In this document: piece by piece, positions 1 to 8,820 of the stretch | Position numbering within the stretch: position 1 is the first letter of the stretch | Layout: every line of letters begins with the position of its first letter | NCBI GenBank assembly: GCA_944326125.1 | Contig: CALVCR010000138.1 | Coordinates: forward strand, 1-47,258 | Direction: 5' to 3' | DNA length: 47,258 nucleotides | Origin: Candidatus Gastranaerophilales bacterium | GTDB lineage: Bacteria; Cyanobacteriota; Vampirovibrionia; Gastranaerophilales; Gastranaerophilaceae | Position numbers and translations under genes: made by a program | Notes under the pieces: generated by a model | The model's input: the letters and a program-made list of their open reading frames with translations, nothing else | What the model was told of the DNA's origin: nothing | Databases searched by the model: none

Positions 1-23
1 CGGTAGAAAAGGAGGCACATGAA

Positions 24-485
24 TTGGCAGTAATTGTATCATCTTCAGTGGACGAGCTTGAAAAACAGCACTTGGACAAAGTTAACTTAGGGCAGCATGT
101 CCTTGCAGAGTTTTTTGAATGTGATTCAAATATTCTTAATAATATCGACAAAGTAGAAAAATATATGATAGATGCAGCTCTGGAATGCGGAGCAACCATC
201 GTTCAAAAATGTTTTCATATGTTTAACCCTTACGGAGTAAGCGGGGTTGTTATTATATCAGAAAGCCATCTGGCAATTCATACCTGGCCTGAACTGGGCT
301 ACGCGGCAGTAGATTTATTTACTTGCGGAACAAAATGCGATCCAAAGGTTGCATATGAGTTCTTAAAGAAAATGTTTAATTCTAAAAAGGCTTCATTTAC
401 GGAACTCAAGAGAGGGATTATTGATAGAGAGACCCTCAAACTTGCAGAACAGCCGTTTGAAGTTGCAGAACAATTTGAAGATTAA
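24..485 (+). CDS. speD: S-adenosylmethionine decarboxylase proenzyme (SpeD/SpeH type)
   Basis: Makes decarboxylated S-adenosylmethionine, the aminopropyl donor for spermidine. The motif VIISESHLAIHTWPE shows the self-cleavage site: with the TTG start the cut falls between Glu80 and Ser81, Ser81 becoming the pyruvoyl group. The conserved processing His (about 86) and catalytic Cys in LFTCG (about 101) are present. The small bacterial enzymes are about 120-130 residues; here about 20 extra residues precede the conserved LGQHVLAEF. I place the start at TTG 24 because an AGGAGG Shine-Dalgarno (10-15) lies 8 nt upstream. The frame stays open to the window edge (reading VEKEAHEL before it), so a start upstream of the window cannot be excluded. 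A strong terminator follows directly. Confidence 0.93.
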   Translation: MAVIVSSSVDELEKQHLDKVNLGQHVLAEFFECDSNILNNIDKVEKYMIDAALECGATIVQKCFHMFNPYGVSGVVIISESHLAIHTWPELGYAAVDLFTCGTKCDPKVAYEFLKKMFNSKKASFTELKRGIIDRETLKLAEQPFEVAEQFED

Positions 486-515
486 AAAAATAACTCCTTC
501 GGGAGTTATTTTTTT
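484..515 (+). terminator. Rho-independent terminator after speD
   Basis: The stem CTCC/GGAG, extended by A-T pairs to about 14 bp, is closed by a UUCG tetraloop (498-501) and followed by a run of T. It begins at the speD stop codon. Confidence 0.9.
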
Positions 516-562
516 ACATAAAGTAACAATATTAGCAATTTTAAGGAATTCCGAGTTTTATA

Positions 563-568
563 TATAAT
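563..568 (+). promoter_or_regulatory. -10 box of a probably leaderless M16 protease gene
   Basis: A perfect TATAAT ends 7 nt before the ATG at 575, which puts the expected transcription start on that codon. No Shine-Dalgarno sequence is visible and no good -35 was found. Confidence 0.45.
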
Positions 569-574
569 ATGGTT

Positions 575-3358
575 ATGAAAGTTGAAAGTATTAATCTGCC
601 GATTTTTAGAAACGGGGTAAATAAAATTTCCCGTCCTGATGCCGGCAATGATGATAAAAAACAAATTAAGGAGCTGGCATCTGTCACTCCCGATTATAAT
701 GTTAAAATACCAACCCCGTATAAAAAAACAGGAGTGGAAAAGCTTCCAAATGGTTTAGAAATTCATACTTATAAACTTTCAAACGGATATAGGGTATCCA
801 TTATTCCGATGGAAGGGTCTCCGACTGTCGTAAAAAACTATGTCAATGTCGGTTCTATGAATGAAACAGATGATATAAAAGGAATAAGCCATTTTTTGGA
901 ACACATGGCATTTAACGGAACTAATGGCAGCGACGGGTATATAAAACTTAATCAGGGAGATTCTTTTTCAAAAGTAGATGAAATGGGCGGCTGGACAAAT
1001 GCCAGCACAAATTATGCACTTACTGATTATGTAAACTCAACACCTATGTTGGAAGATAAGGATCTTGAGACCCAGATAAAAATTATTGCAGCAATGACTG
1101 AGGATTTAACTCTTTCCGATAAGATGATTGAAAAAGAAAAATTCCCTGTCTCATCAGAAATAAATATGATACTTGATAAACCGGAAACAATTGTTGTAGA
1201 TCAAACTTTAAGAACACTCTTCGGAATAAAAAGCTCAGCTGATGAACTTGTAGGGGGAAGTGTTAAACATATTCAAAACCTCACAAGAGATGATGTTATA
1301 AATTATTATAACAAATACTATGTACCTGAAAATATGAATCTTGTTATAACAGGAGAAGTTGACCCTGATAAAACAATGGAGCTGGTATCCAAAAATTTCA
1401 GAAGCAATAAAAAACGTCTAAGCCCAGCTTACGAAACAAAATTAAATCCAATAAATTCTACTGTAAGAAAAGATTTCATAAGCGACAAAGCTACATCAAC
1501 AAGTATTATGCTGGGATTTGCAGGACCTAAAATTCAGGATGCAAAAGGACAAATCTTATATGATATAGCTTCTAAATACCTTCAATCAACAGATGTGGGT
1601 CTAAATAAAGCTTTAAGAGATATAAATGCATCTCCTGATCTGGGTATTGAAAAAATAAGCACTAACCCGAACAGTCCGTCATTTGTGTATTATGCTTTTA
1701 ATTGTGCTGAAAATAATTCGGAAAAAGCTCTTAAAATATTTTATAATAAACTCAACAATATAAACCCAATTAATCAGAACGAGCTTAATAGGATTAAGGA
1801 AGCTCTTTTAATCAGAAATGACAACATTTTCAATAAGTCCGTAAGTGTTAATACAGTTGTCGGTACAGCAATGTTTGATGACAATCTGGATTATCTTACT
1901 AAGTATGATGAAATCTTAAAAAATATTAAGCCGGAAGAAGTTGATTCTTTTATAAAAGAATGTTTTAACCTGAATAAAGCGGCAATAACCCTAATTCATC
2001 CGAAAAAAAATCAAAACAATATAAGTTTTCAAGGAACAGGAAGAAAACCTGTTAACATGAGCAAGGTTTCAGTCACAACCTTAGATAATAATATAAATGC
2101 AGCTTTTTATGAAACAAAGAACAATAACCCTCAGTATAAAATAAAATTCTATTATGAAACTCCTAAAAATTTAAAACCGGGAACAAATGAATTACTAGAC
2201 CTTGTTTTGAGAATGGGCACAGAAAATATGTCTGAAGATAAGTTCAGACAATATACAGAAAAAAATAATCTCTCTTCTTTTGTTACACTAGGCGAAGAAT
2301 CTTTCAATATACTGGGAGTTTCAGGCCATGATAACTTTGAAAAAACTATTAAATTAACAAAAGACCAACTTTATAATCCGGCCATCAATGAAAAAAATCT
2401 TGTAAAAGCGAAAGCTAAACTTCTGGATGCATTGAACCGAGCTCAAAATTCTGCAGAAGATTTATATATGGATAATGAGGCACTCATAAATCCGCTATAT
2501 TCTTCAAGAAATGCTATTCTGGAAAACATCAATAAAATAACCGTATCAGATTTACAAAATTTTTATAATGATATTCTTAACAATTCTTACGCAACAATTT
2601 CAATGAGCATACCGGAAGGAGATACAGAGCTCAAAGAAAAGGCGTTGAAAGAATTCGGAACATTAAAAGCGGTTCACCCAAATACGCATAAGATTCAACA
2701 TGTTTACAAAGAGAATACAAAAACACAAGTTTTAACGGAAGCAGCGCCGTATTCTCAGGCTGATATAATGGAAACTTTCAAATACCCGCGAATAGCAAGT
2801 CCAAAAGAAGCTGCTGTAAGCAATATTATGAACATTCTTCTCTCTTCTTCCAATACAATCGGATTATTTAATAACCTGAGAGAAAAAGAACATCTGGCTT
2901 ACTCAGTATATTCAAACTTAGATAAGTCGGGCGACTGCGGAGAATTATCCCTAAATATATTAACAACCACTGACAATAAAGAAATCGGAGAAATCAGCTA
3001 CGAAAATGTACAAAAAGCTATAAACGGATTTAACAGACAGATAGAAGCTCTAAAGAATTCCGAATATCCGGATATAGATCTTGAAAGTGCGAAGAAGACT
3101 TTAAAAGCACAGCTTTTAAACAAAGAGACTCCAAGTTCTAAAATCAATGCTCTTTCCAGAGGAATGCATTCCCAATACGGCGTTGATTTTGACAACCAGA
3201 TATTTAAAGAAATTGACTCGGTAACAAGAGAAGATATAGATAAATTTGCTCAAAAAGTATTCAAGAATCCGCCAATTTATTCAATTGTGGCAAGCCAGGA
3301 TACATTAGATGCAAATAAAGAGTTTTTAGAAAGTCTTAAGGATAAAGATTCTCTCTAA
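575..3358 (+). CDS. M16-family zinc metalloprotease, two-domain
   Basis: Inverzincin peptidase of the pitrilysin/processing-peptidase/PqqL superfamily. The reversed zinc motif HxxEH lies in GISHFLEHMAFNG near residue 106-110, and the likely third ligand is the Glu of SSEINM about 85 residues later. The length (about 927 aa) fits two full M16 units: the N-terminal half carries the metal site, and the C-terminal half from about residue 490 looks non-catalytic. It includes the RExHLAYSVYS segment typical of the second unit. No signal peptide is evident, although the N-terminus (MKVESINLPIFRNG) is unusual. ATG 575 is preferred to ATG 569 because TATAAT ends at 568 and there is no Shine-Dalgarno. 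The 3' end overlaps the opposing tyrA by 23 bp. The substrate is unknown. Confidence 0.88.
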   Translation: MKVESINLPIFRNGVNKISRPDAGNDDKKQIKELASVTPDYNVKIPTPYKKTGVEKLPNGLEIHTYKLSNGYRVSIIPMEGSPTVVKNYVNVGSMNETDDIKGISHFLEHMAFNGTNGSDGYIKLNQGDSFSKVDEMGGWTNASTNYALTDYVNSTPMLEDKDLETQIKIIAAMTEDLTLSDKMIEKEKFPVSSEINMILDKPETIVVDQTLRTLFGIKSSADELVGGSVKHIQNLTRDDVINYYNKYYVPENMNLVITGEVDPDKTMELVSKNFRSNKKRLSPAYETKLNPINSTVRKDFISDKATSTSIMLGFAGPKIQDAKGQILYDIASKYLQSTDVGLNKALRDINASPDLGIEKISTNPNSPSFVYYAFNCAENNSEKALKIFYNKLNNINPINQNELNRIKEALLIRNDNIFNKSVSVNTVVGTAMFDDNLDYLTKYDEILKNIKPEEVDSFIKECFNLNKAAITLIHPKKNQNNISFQGTGRKPVNMSKVSVTTLDNNINAAFYETKNNNPQYKIKFYYETPKNLKPGTNELLDLVLRMGTENMSEDKFRQYTEKNNLSSFVTLGEESFNILGVSGHDNFEKTIKLTKDQLYNPAINEKNLVKAKAKLLDALNRAQNSAEDLYMDNEALINPLYSSRNAILENINKITVSDLQNFYNDILNNSYATISMSIPEGDTELKEKALKEFGTLKAVHPNTHKIQHVYKENTKTQVLTEAAPYSQADIMETFKYPRIASPKEAAVSNIMNILLSSSNTIGLFNNLREKEHLAYSVYSNLDKSGDCGELSLNILTTTDNKEIGEISYENVQKAINGFNRQIEALKNSEYPDIDLESAKKTLKAQLLNKETPSSKINALSRGMHSQYGVDFDNQIFKEIDSVTREDIDKFAQKVFKNPPIYSIVASQDTLDANKEFLESLKDKDSL

Positions 3359-4106
3359 ATTCACGTATTTTCTTAATTTGGGTCTTATAATCTCCGCTAA
3401 GGAGTTCATCAAGAGAGATAGAAACTTCTTCAATACTCTTTTGAATATTTTCTTTATTCAAAGAAACCATATCGTCAGCCATCTCAAGATTTGAAAGGGC
3501 CAGTCTGGTAGTATCCCTAAAACCGCTGGAAGCAAGTGTTTGAGCAAGCTTATTATCCTGTACTGTTTTACATAGAGCCTGAGCAATAACCATAGGAGCA
3601 TGAGAAATTAAAGCCGCAGCCTTATCATGATCTTCCGGAGTAGTTATAATTACCTCTGCGCCTAAATCTTCAATGACTTTTTCCAAAGTTTCAAAATCGT
3701 CATCAATTAACCCGTCTAACGGAGTAACTACCCATTTAGCACCTTCAAAGAGCGTACTGAAAGAATTCTCCCAGCCGCTTTTTTCAGTTCCTGCCATAGG
3801 GTGTGACGGGATAAATTTATATCGGTATTTACGCTTGGAAACAAAGCCTTTTAGGCTGCTAACATCACTTACTATTGCAGTTTCTGGAAGTATTTCATCC
3901 AATTTATCAAGAACTTTTAATACAGTGTTCATAGGGGTGCAGACAAAAACAAGATCACAGTCTCTTAAAGTATTATAATCCCAGCTTACATTAGGGACTC
4001 CGTCTAAACTTCTTGAAACACCTAGCACTTCATAGCCTTCAAGTTCAGACAACTTCTTAAAAATCGAGCCGCCAATAAGACCTAAACCAATGACACCTAT
4101 TTTCAT
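3336..4106 (-). CDS. tyrA: Prephenate/arogenate dehydrogenase
   Basis: Oxidative decarboxylation of prephenate or arogenate in tyrosine biosynthesis. The N-terminal dinucleotide fold has GLGLIGGS, and the family signature HPMAGTEKSGW follows near residue 101-111, with SHAPM and FRDTTR in the helical C-terminal domain. At 256 aa it is a short TyrA with no fused chorismate mutase or ACT domain. It is translationally coupled to proA: the proA stop and this start share ATGA. Its 3' end overlaps the convergent M16 gene by 23 bp. Whether prephenate or arogenate is preferred cannot be read from the sequence. Confidence 0.92.
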   Translation of the reverse strand: MKIGVIGLGLIGGSIFKKLSELEGYEVLGVSRSLDGVPNVSWDYNTLRDCDLVFVCTPMNTVLKVLDKLDEILPETAIVSDVSSLKGFVSKRKYRYKFIPSHPMAGTEKSGWENSFSTLFEGAKWVVTPLDGLIDDDFETLEKVIEDLGAEVIITTPEDHDKAAALISHAPMVIAQALCKTVQDNKLAQTLASSGFRDTTRLALSNLEMADDMVSLNKENIQKSIEEVSISLDELLSGDYKTQIKKIREFRENLYP

Positions 4107-5362
4107 AAAAGATCCTTATGAGTAAATTTCTTAGTACCTTCAACATAATCCTTAACAATCTGTCCGCAGCCTTCAAGAGTGTATTTATAAATAGTAAGCC
4201 CCTCAAGCCCAACAGGTCCTCTGGCATGAGTTTTATTTGTAGATATGCCGACTTCCGCGCCAAATCCGTACCTAAACCCGTCTGCAAAACGTGTAGACGC
4301 ATTGTGGTAGACTCCGGCAGAATCTACAGCAGAAAGAAACAGGTCTGCGGAAACTTTATCTTCAGTAATAATTCCGTCAGTATGTCCGGAAGAATATGTA
4401 TTAATATGCTCTATAGCATCTTCTGCAGAATCTGCAAACTTATATGCAAGAATTTTGTCCGAATACTCTTTATGCCAGCTTTCTGGCTCGGAAACAAGTT
4501 TAATTCCGGCTGATTTTAACTTTTCAAGCAAGTCTTCCGAATTTGGAAAATCTTTGTGTATCAAAAGAGTTTCTACTGAATTGCAAGCACTCGGATACTG
4601 TGTTTTAGAATCTATAATTATATTTAGAGCCTTGTTAAAATCAGCAGACTTATCGACAAAAAGGTGGCAAATACCATCCGCATGTCCCAGAACGGGAATT
4701 TTGGTATTTTCTTTTATAAATTTAACAAGACTATTTCCTCCGCGAGGAATAATTAAATCAATATATTTGTCGCACTTAAGCATTTCCGCAACATCATCAC
4801 GTGTAAATACCTGAGTTATAATACCTTCCGGCAGCCCATTAACTTTAGAAAGAGCGGATTGAATCACTTCCATAATAGCTTTATTTGTATTTACCGCTTC
4901 TCTCCCGCCTTTTAAGATAACAACATTGGAAGATTTAAGAGCAAGCGCAGAAATCTGTGAAATTACATCCGGACGGGCTTCAAAGATTATACCTAAAACT
5001 CCGATAGGACAAGATATTTTCTTTAAGATTAACCCTTCGTCAAGTTCTCTTTCAAGCAGGATTTTACCTATAGGATCCGTAAGTTTTGAAATATCAATAA
5101 TCCCTTGAATCATATCCCGCATTTTATTTTCATCAAGCTTTAAACGATTGTATAAGGCTTGGGAAAGCTCGCCTTTTTCAACCAGAAGAGCTGCCTCTTG
5201 GAGGTCTTTTTTATTAGCCTCAAAAATAATATCTCTTTTGGAATCCAAAGCCTTAGCCATTTCAGCAAGTGCCTTATTTTTTATTTCAGAACTTAACACT
5301 GCCGTTTTTTTTGAAACTTCTTTTGCTTTTTTAGCAAGATTCAGAAAGTTATTTTCGTCCAT
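4103..5362 (-). CDS. proA: Gamma-glutamyl phosphate reductase
   Basis: NADPH-dependent reduction of glutamyl-5-phosphate to the semialdehyde, the second step of proline synthesis. The aldehyde-dehydrogenase-fold domains are intact; the catalytic Cys sits in YPSACNSVETLL, and the C-terminal RFADGFRYGFGAEVGIST segment is typical of ProA. I start at ATG 5362, behind a GAGGAG Shine-Dalgarno 7 nt upstream; a TTG at 5380 would add six residues but lacks such a site. It overlaps the preceding small gene by 14 bp and tyrA by 4 bp, so the three are probably cotranscribed. No proB is in the window. Confidence 0.95.
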   Translation of the reverse strand: MDENNFLNLAKKAKEVSKKTAVLSSEIKNKALAEMAKALDSKRDIIFEANKKDLQEAALLVEKGELSQALYNRLKLDENKMRDMIQGIIDISKLTDPIGKILLERELDEGLILKKISCPIGVLGIIFEARPDVISQISALALKSSNVVILKGGREAVNTNKAIMEVIQSALSKVNGLPEGIITQVFTRDDVAEMLKCDKYIDLIIPRGGNSLVKFIKENTKIPVLGHADGICHLFVDKSADFNKALNIIIDSKTQYPSACNSVETLLIHKDFPNSEDLLEKLKSAGIKLVSEPESWHKEYSDKILAYKFADSAEDAIEHINTYSSGHTDGIITEDKVSADLFLSAVDSAGVYHNASTRFADGFRYGFGAEVGISTNKTHARGPVGLEGLTIYKYTLEGCGQIVKDYVEGTKKFTHKDLL

Positions 5363-5570
5363 TTCTGTACTCCTCAACAAGCTTGCAATACTGCATTCTT
5401 CTAAAGTTGACCATTGTAGAGAACTTTTTCTTCCTTAAATATTCCTGTAAAGACTTTACGGGAAATTCATCTACAGCAGAAGGCTGTTTAACAATAAAAC
5501 CGGATAAATCCATAAACGGAACAGCATTTCTGTAGTCCATAAACGGATTTCGTCTTTCAAATTCTCTCAT
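5349..5570 (-). CDS. Small hypothetical protein upstream of proA
   Basis: A 73-aa product I do not recognise. It is soluble-looking, with a basic C-terminus (KKKFSTMVNFRRMQYCKL) and an N-terminus containing a near-repeat (NPFMDYRNAVPFMDLSG). It looks like a real gene: a GGAGAG Shine-Dalgarno precedes the ATG, the 3' end overlaps proA by 14 bp, and an extended -10 (5621-5629) lies upstream. It is probably the first gene of the proA-tyrA operon; a role in amino-acid metabolism would be guesswork. Confidence 0.6.
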   Translation of the reverse strand: MREFERRNPFMDYRNAVPFMDLSGFIVKQPSAVDEFPVKSLQEYLRKKKFSTMVNFRRMQYCKLVEEYRNGRK

Positions 5571-5620
5571 CTAACTCTCCATAAAAAACTGATCTGTGAA
5601 TAAACCTATGTTATATAAAA

Positions 5621-5629
5621 AGTATACCA
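5621..5629 (-). promoter_or_regulatory. Extended -10 promoter for the small gene-proA-tyrA operon
   Basis: On the minus strand TGGTATACT matches the extended -10 pattern TGnTATAAT. No convincing -35 is present, which extended -10 promoters tolerate. Confidence 0.35.
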
Positions 5630-5700
5630 GCTTCAACATCAGAATAGAAATATTTAAAAAATGTTTACGTTCTGATACAATACTAAACTTAGCCAAGTAG

Positions 5701-5729
5701 TTGAAAAAATTTTATATTGTTGGTATAGT
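5701..5729 (+). promoter_or_regulatory. Promoter of tRNA-Arg
   Basis: TTGAAA (5701-5706), 17 bp, TATAGT (5724-5729), with an extended TGG just before the -10. It lies 34 nt upstream of the mature tRNA. Confidence 0.6.
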
Positions 5730-5763
5730 TTTTAGGTAACGAAAACCTTACCCGAACTGATGA

Positions 5764-5837
<74 letters not shown>

Positions 5838-5844
5838 TTTTTTT

Positions 5845-5868
5845 AAAGAGTCTTAGGGCTCTTTTTTT
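5845..5868 (+). terminator. Terminator of tRNA-Arg
   Basis: AAAGAGTC pairs with GGCTCTTT (one G-T pair) around a TTAG loop and is followed by a T-run. Confidence 0.85.
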
Positions 5869-6051
5869 ATGCAAGTTTTAGACCTGTTAGAAAAAATGGA
5901 AATCACATTCGTTTTTACTTTTTGCTGTTCTATGCTCACATTTTGCTCACTTATATGTAACAAATTGTAAATATTACACTAATATTACTAAAGCTTTTCT
6001 ATTTTATGCCGATATCTTATATGAACAAGAAAGGTATCTTAAATATCTAAG

Positions 6052-8778
6052 ATGGCAGGTATAGATTCAGTAAATAATGAAAATAACTATGAGATTATAA
6101 AACCTAATGCTAAAAAGGATGATGCTAAAACAGCGGAGCAGAGGTTAATTTTTGATGCTGTTGATCAAAATGATGACGGAGTTATTTCTGAAGCAGAATA
6201 TCAGGGTGTAGTTAAAGGAAAGATTAAAGACTCAAAAGGCAATCTTGTTGAGCAAAATTTTATAAAAATAAAAGATTTAGATAATAAACAAGCATTAGTC
6301 GTAGATAAAAGCGGTAAACAATGGATTATGGACTCCGACGGAACAATCCTTAACCAGACGCATCTGGCGGTTCATGTTGCAAAAGAAAACCTCAAAAAAG
6401 CTACACAGGAATTTGAAAAACAGCTCAGTAAAGACGGCTGGGCAGGAAAATTTGCAGATAGAATAAGTATTTTATGGAATTCTAAAAATAGAGCAAAGGT
6501 CGTTGACAAAGACCTTGAAAAGCATTCTCAACTACTGCAGGAACTATCAAATCTGGCATCAGACAGCGAAGACTTTAGAGCAAAATTCCAAGAAATATTC
6601 GGAATAGAATACAATGAACAAGCTGTAAATTTATATCTTGCAAACCCGACAGAAGAAAACTATACAAAAGCATTTGGAAATCAAAATGATATTCAGGAGA
6701 GAGTTGAAAAATATAATACTTCGCAAGAAGTTGGAGCAACAGTTGTTAAAACAGGAGCCACTATTGCAGGAACTGTTGCAGTAGGTGTTGCAACAGGCGG
6801 AACCGGGCTTGTTGCAGCGGCAGCTATATCTGCAGGTACAAGTTTAGCGGTAAATGCTTCTGACAGATTAACGTCAGAGGATGGATTGCAGGCGGAAGAT
6901 GCTAAAGATATTATAAAGCAAGCAGCCCTAGACGGTGTCACTGTCGGAGCCGGCGGCAAGATTGCACAATTATCCGGAAGTTTAATAAAAGGGGCTGGAA
7001 TGGCCTCTAAAGTTGCTCGCGGAGCAATTAATACAAGCGGAGATATAATAGTAGGCATCGGGCAAGAATATGTTGAAACGGGGAAAGTAACAGCCAGCGG
7101 AGTTCTTACAAATGCGGCAGTAGGTTCTCTTGGTATAGCAGCTGAAAGCGGTGTATTGCAAAAAATGGGTGATAGTATAAAGAAAGCCGTTTCTAATACT
7201 GATGCTGTTCCTGTCAATAACTTATCTGATCTGGACGGAAACTTAATAACAGGCGGCTGGTTTAAAAAGTCCTCAACAAAGCCGGTTACCCTAAATGCTG
7301 ATAAAGGCTGGCAGAATTTTAAAACAAAAGACGGAGAAATCACCCTTCTTGTATCCGGTGACAAGGTATATTACGGTAAAGTTGGTGATACAACAACCAG
7401 ACCGCTAAAAGTCCAACCGGGCGAAAATAAGCTATTGGGACAGACTGAAGATGGGTTGTCTATAGTACTGGAAGGCGGTACTAACGGCAGCTATACGGTA
7501 AAATATATAGAGAACGGAAGTCCTAGTCCAGTTAATACATCTTCCTCGACTGTAAAGAAATCTTCTGATTACACACAGACACCACTACAAGTTTCTGATA
7601 AACATATAAGCAAAAAGGTTCAGACAAATATTAAGAAAGCAAATTCAAATGCAGATGATCCTGGAAACGCAGTAATATCAAAACTGGCAGGAGGCAGCGA
7701 AACAGGTTCTTCCGCAACAATAAAAGGATTTGACTCTTCTTTGGATTTATCAAATATTTCGCAAAAAGTCGCTCCGGGAGATGTCTTTACAGTGGGAAAC
7801 GGCTCTTCTCAAAAACTTTATGTTAATAACAATGGAGTAGCAACCGAATTAAAAATATCAAAAGAAAAATTTGAAGAACTTTTCCCTCAAAACGGTTTTG
7901 CTCTAATTGAACAAAACGGTTTGAACAACTGCTGGCTTGTATCAAGATTAAATTCTATGATAGGCTCAACATCAGGACGCGCCCAATTGTATTCTATGCT
8001 GGAAGAAACACCTAACGGAGATATCATAGTTAAGTTAAAGAACTCTAAACCAATAACTTTCCCGGGAGGAAAACCTGCGGAAGCAATACAAACAAACCTT
8101 GGAGACGGCGCATCTCCGGGTATTGAAATGATTGAACAGGCTGTATTAATCAGATATCTCAAGGAACCGTCAGAAAGAGTAACGGATATAAGTCAACTTT
8201 CACTTTCAAACCTAAACAGAGAGGCAGATAATTTAGCACACTCTGACTATGAAGCTACAGCTTCACTCTTAGGCAAAAGCGGGAAAAATATCAGCAACAC
8301 CGGAATAAACTATGATAATGAACTGCGTAATGCACTGGAAAACTTCCAATCAGGTCAAGACATGGGTGTTGCCACCTGGAATATGCACGCACGCTCTCTC
8401 GTAGGCTATGATTCTGCAACCGGTATGGTAACTTATCATGATCCATATTACGCAGGGGTTGATCTAACCTGTTCTTTTGAAGAGTTTGCAAAAATGAAAC
8501 CAAATCTGAGTATTTGCAAGGGAACGCCATCAGCAAGCACCCCGGCAGTAAATACAGCATCAATACCAACAGAGCCAAGCATCCGTAGAGATACCGCTCC
8601 GCTGCCGGAAGTTAAAAAGAGTAATACTAAGGCTGCTGCTGAAACAAGCAGTTCAAAACTCAAAATTCCTGCAGGCTATAAAGAATACTCTCCGGCATTC
8701 GGCAGAAGAAGAATTATCGGCCCGAATAATGAAATTATGACAGAAGTTGACGGCAAATGGGTAAAAAGAAGTTATTAA
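6052..8778 (+). CDS. EF-hand and calpain-like cysteine protease domain protein
   Basis: A 908-aa protein with no signal peptide. A canonical EF-hand loop (D38-x-N40-x-D42-G43-x-I45-x3-E49) sits in DQNDDGVISEAEY. Residues about 225-270 are a Gly/Ala/Val-rich hydrophobic stretch (glycine-zipper-like, possibly membrane-interacting). The C-terminal part resembles the C2 (calpain) fold: Cys627 in GLNNCWLVSRL, His779 in NMHARSLVGYD, and Asp797 in YHDPYY at the place of calpain Asn-Pro. Ser/Thr-rich linkers separate these parts, and a basic tail (FGRRRIIGPNNEI, then KWVKRSY) ends the protein. Family knowledge suggests a calcium-responsive thiol protease, possibly an exported effector or envelope protease; the function is inferred. 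It appears monocistronic. The ATG at 6052 has only a distant Shine-Dalgarno-like AAGG about 20 nt upstream. Confidence 0.75.
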   Translation: MAGIDSVNNENNYEIIKPNAKKDDAKTAEQRLIFDAVDQNDDGVISEAEYQGVVKGKIKDSKGNLVEQNFIKIKDLDNKQALVVDKSGKQWIMDSDGTILNQTHLAVHVAKENLKKATQEFEKQLSKDGWAGKFADRISILWNSKNRAKVVDKDLEKHSQLLQELSNLASDSEDFRAKFQEIFGIEYNEQAVNLYLANPTEENYTKAFGNQNDIQERVEKYNTSQEVGATVVKTGATIAGTVAVGVATGGTGLVAAAAISAGTSLAVNASDRLTSEDGLQAEDAKDIIKQAALDGVTVGAGGKIAQLSGSLIKGAGMASKVARGAINTSGDIIVGIGQEYVETGKVTASGVLTNAAVGSLGIAAESGVLQKMGDSIKKAVSNTDAVPVNNLSDLDGNLITGGWFKKSSTKPVTLNADKGWQNFKTKDGEITLLVSGDKVYYGKVGDTTTRPLKVQPGENKLLGQTEDGLSIVLEGGTNGSYTVKYIENGSPSPVNTSSSTVKKSSDYTQTPLQVSDKHISKKVQTNIKKANSNADDPGNAVISKLAGGSETGSSATIKGFDSSLDLSNISQKVAPGDVFTVGNGSSQKLYVNNNGVATELKISKEKFEELFPQNGFALIEQNGLNNCWLVSRLNSMIGSTSGRAQLYSMLEETPNGDIIVKLKNSKPITFPGGKPAEAIQTNLGDGASPGIEMIEQAVLIRYLKEPSERVTDISQLSLSNLNREADNLAHSDYEATASLLGKSGKNISNTGINYDNELRNALENFQSGQDMGVATWNMHARSLVGYDSATGMVTYHDPYYAGVDLTCSFEEFAKMKPNLSICKGTPSASTPAVNTASIPTEPSIRRDTAPLPEVKKSNTKAAAETSSSKLKIPAGYKEYSPAFGRRRIIGPNNEIMTEVDGKWVKRSY

Positions 8779-8790
8779 AAAGTTTTAATT

Positions 8791-8799
8791 TGCTATAAT
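8791..8799 (+). promoter_or_regulatory. Extended -10 promoter upstream of the 110-aa gene
   Basis: TGCTATAAT is a perfect TGnTATAAT extended -10. The expected start lies near 8806, just before an AAAAAGG Shine-Dalgarno and ATG 8821. Confidence 0.5.
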
Positions 8800-8820
8800 A
8801 TAGTAAAAAGGTATTTATAT

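Noticed and set aside
19..33. Five-codon upstream reading frame (ATG AAT TGG CAG TAA) overlapping the speD start
   Set aside because: The AGGAGG is only 3 nt from this ATG but 8 nt from the speD TTG, so it is unlikely to be translated; a regulatory uORF as known in eukaryotic AdoMetDC genes is not supported.
6693..7364. 223-aa minus-strand frame inside the calpain-like gene
   Set aside because: Shadow of a Gly/Ala/Val/Thr-rich coding stretch; its Pro/Ser-rich translation and lack of start signals show it is not a gene.
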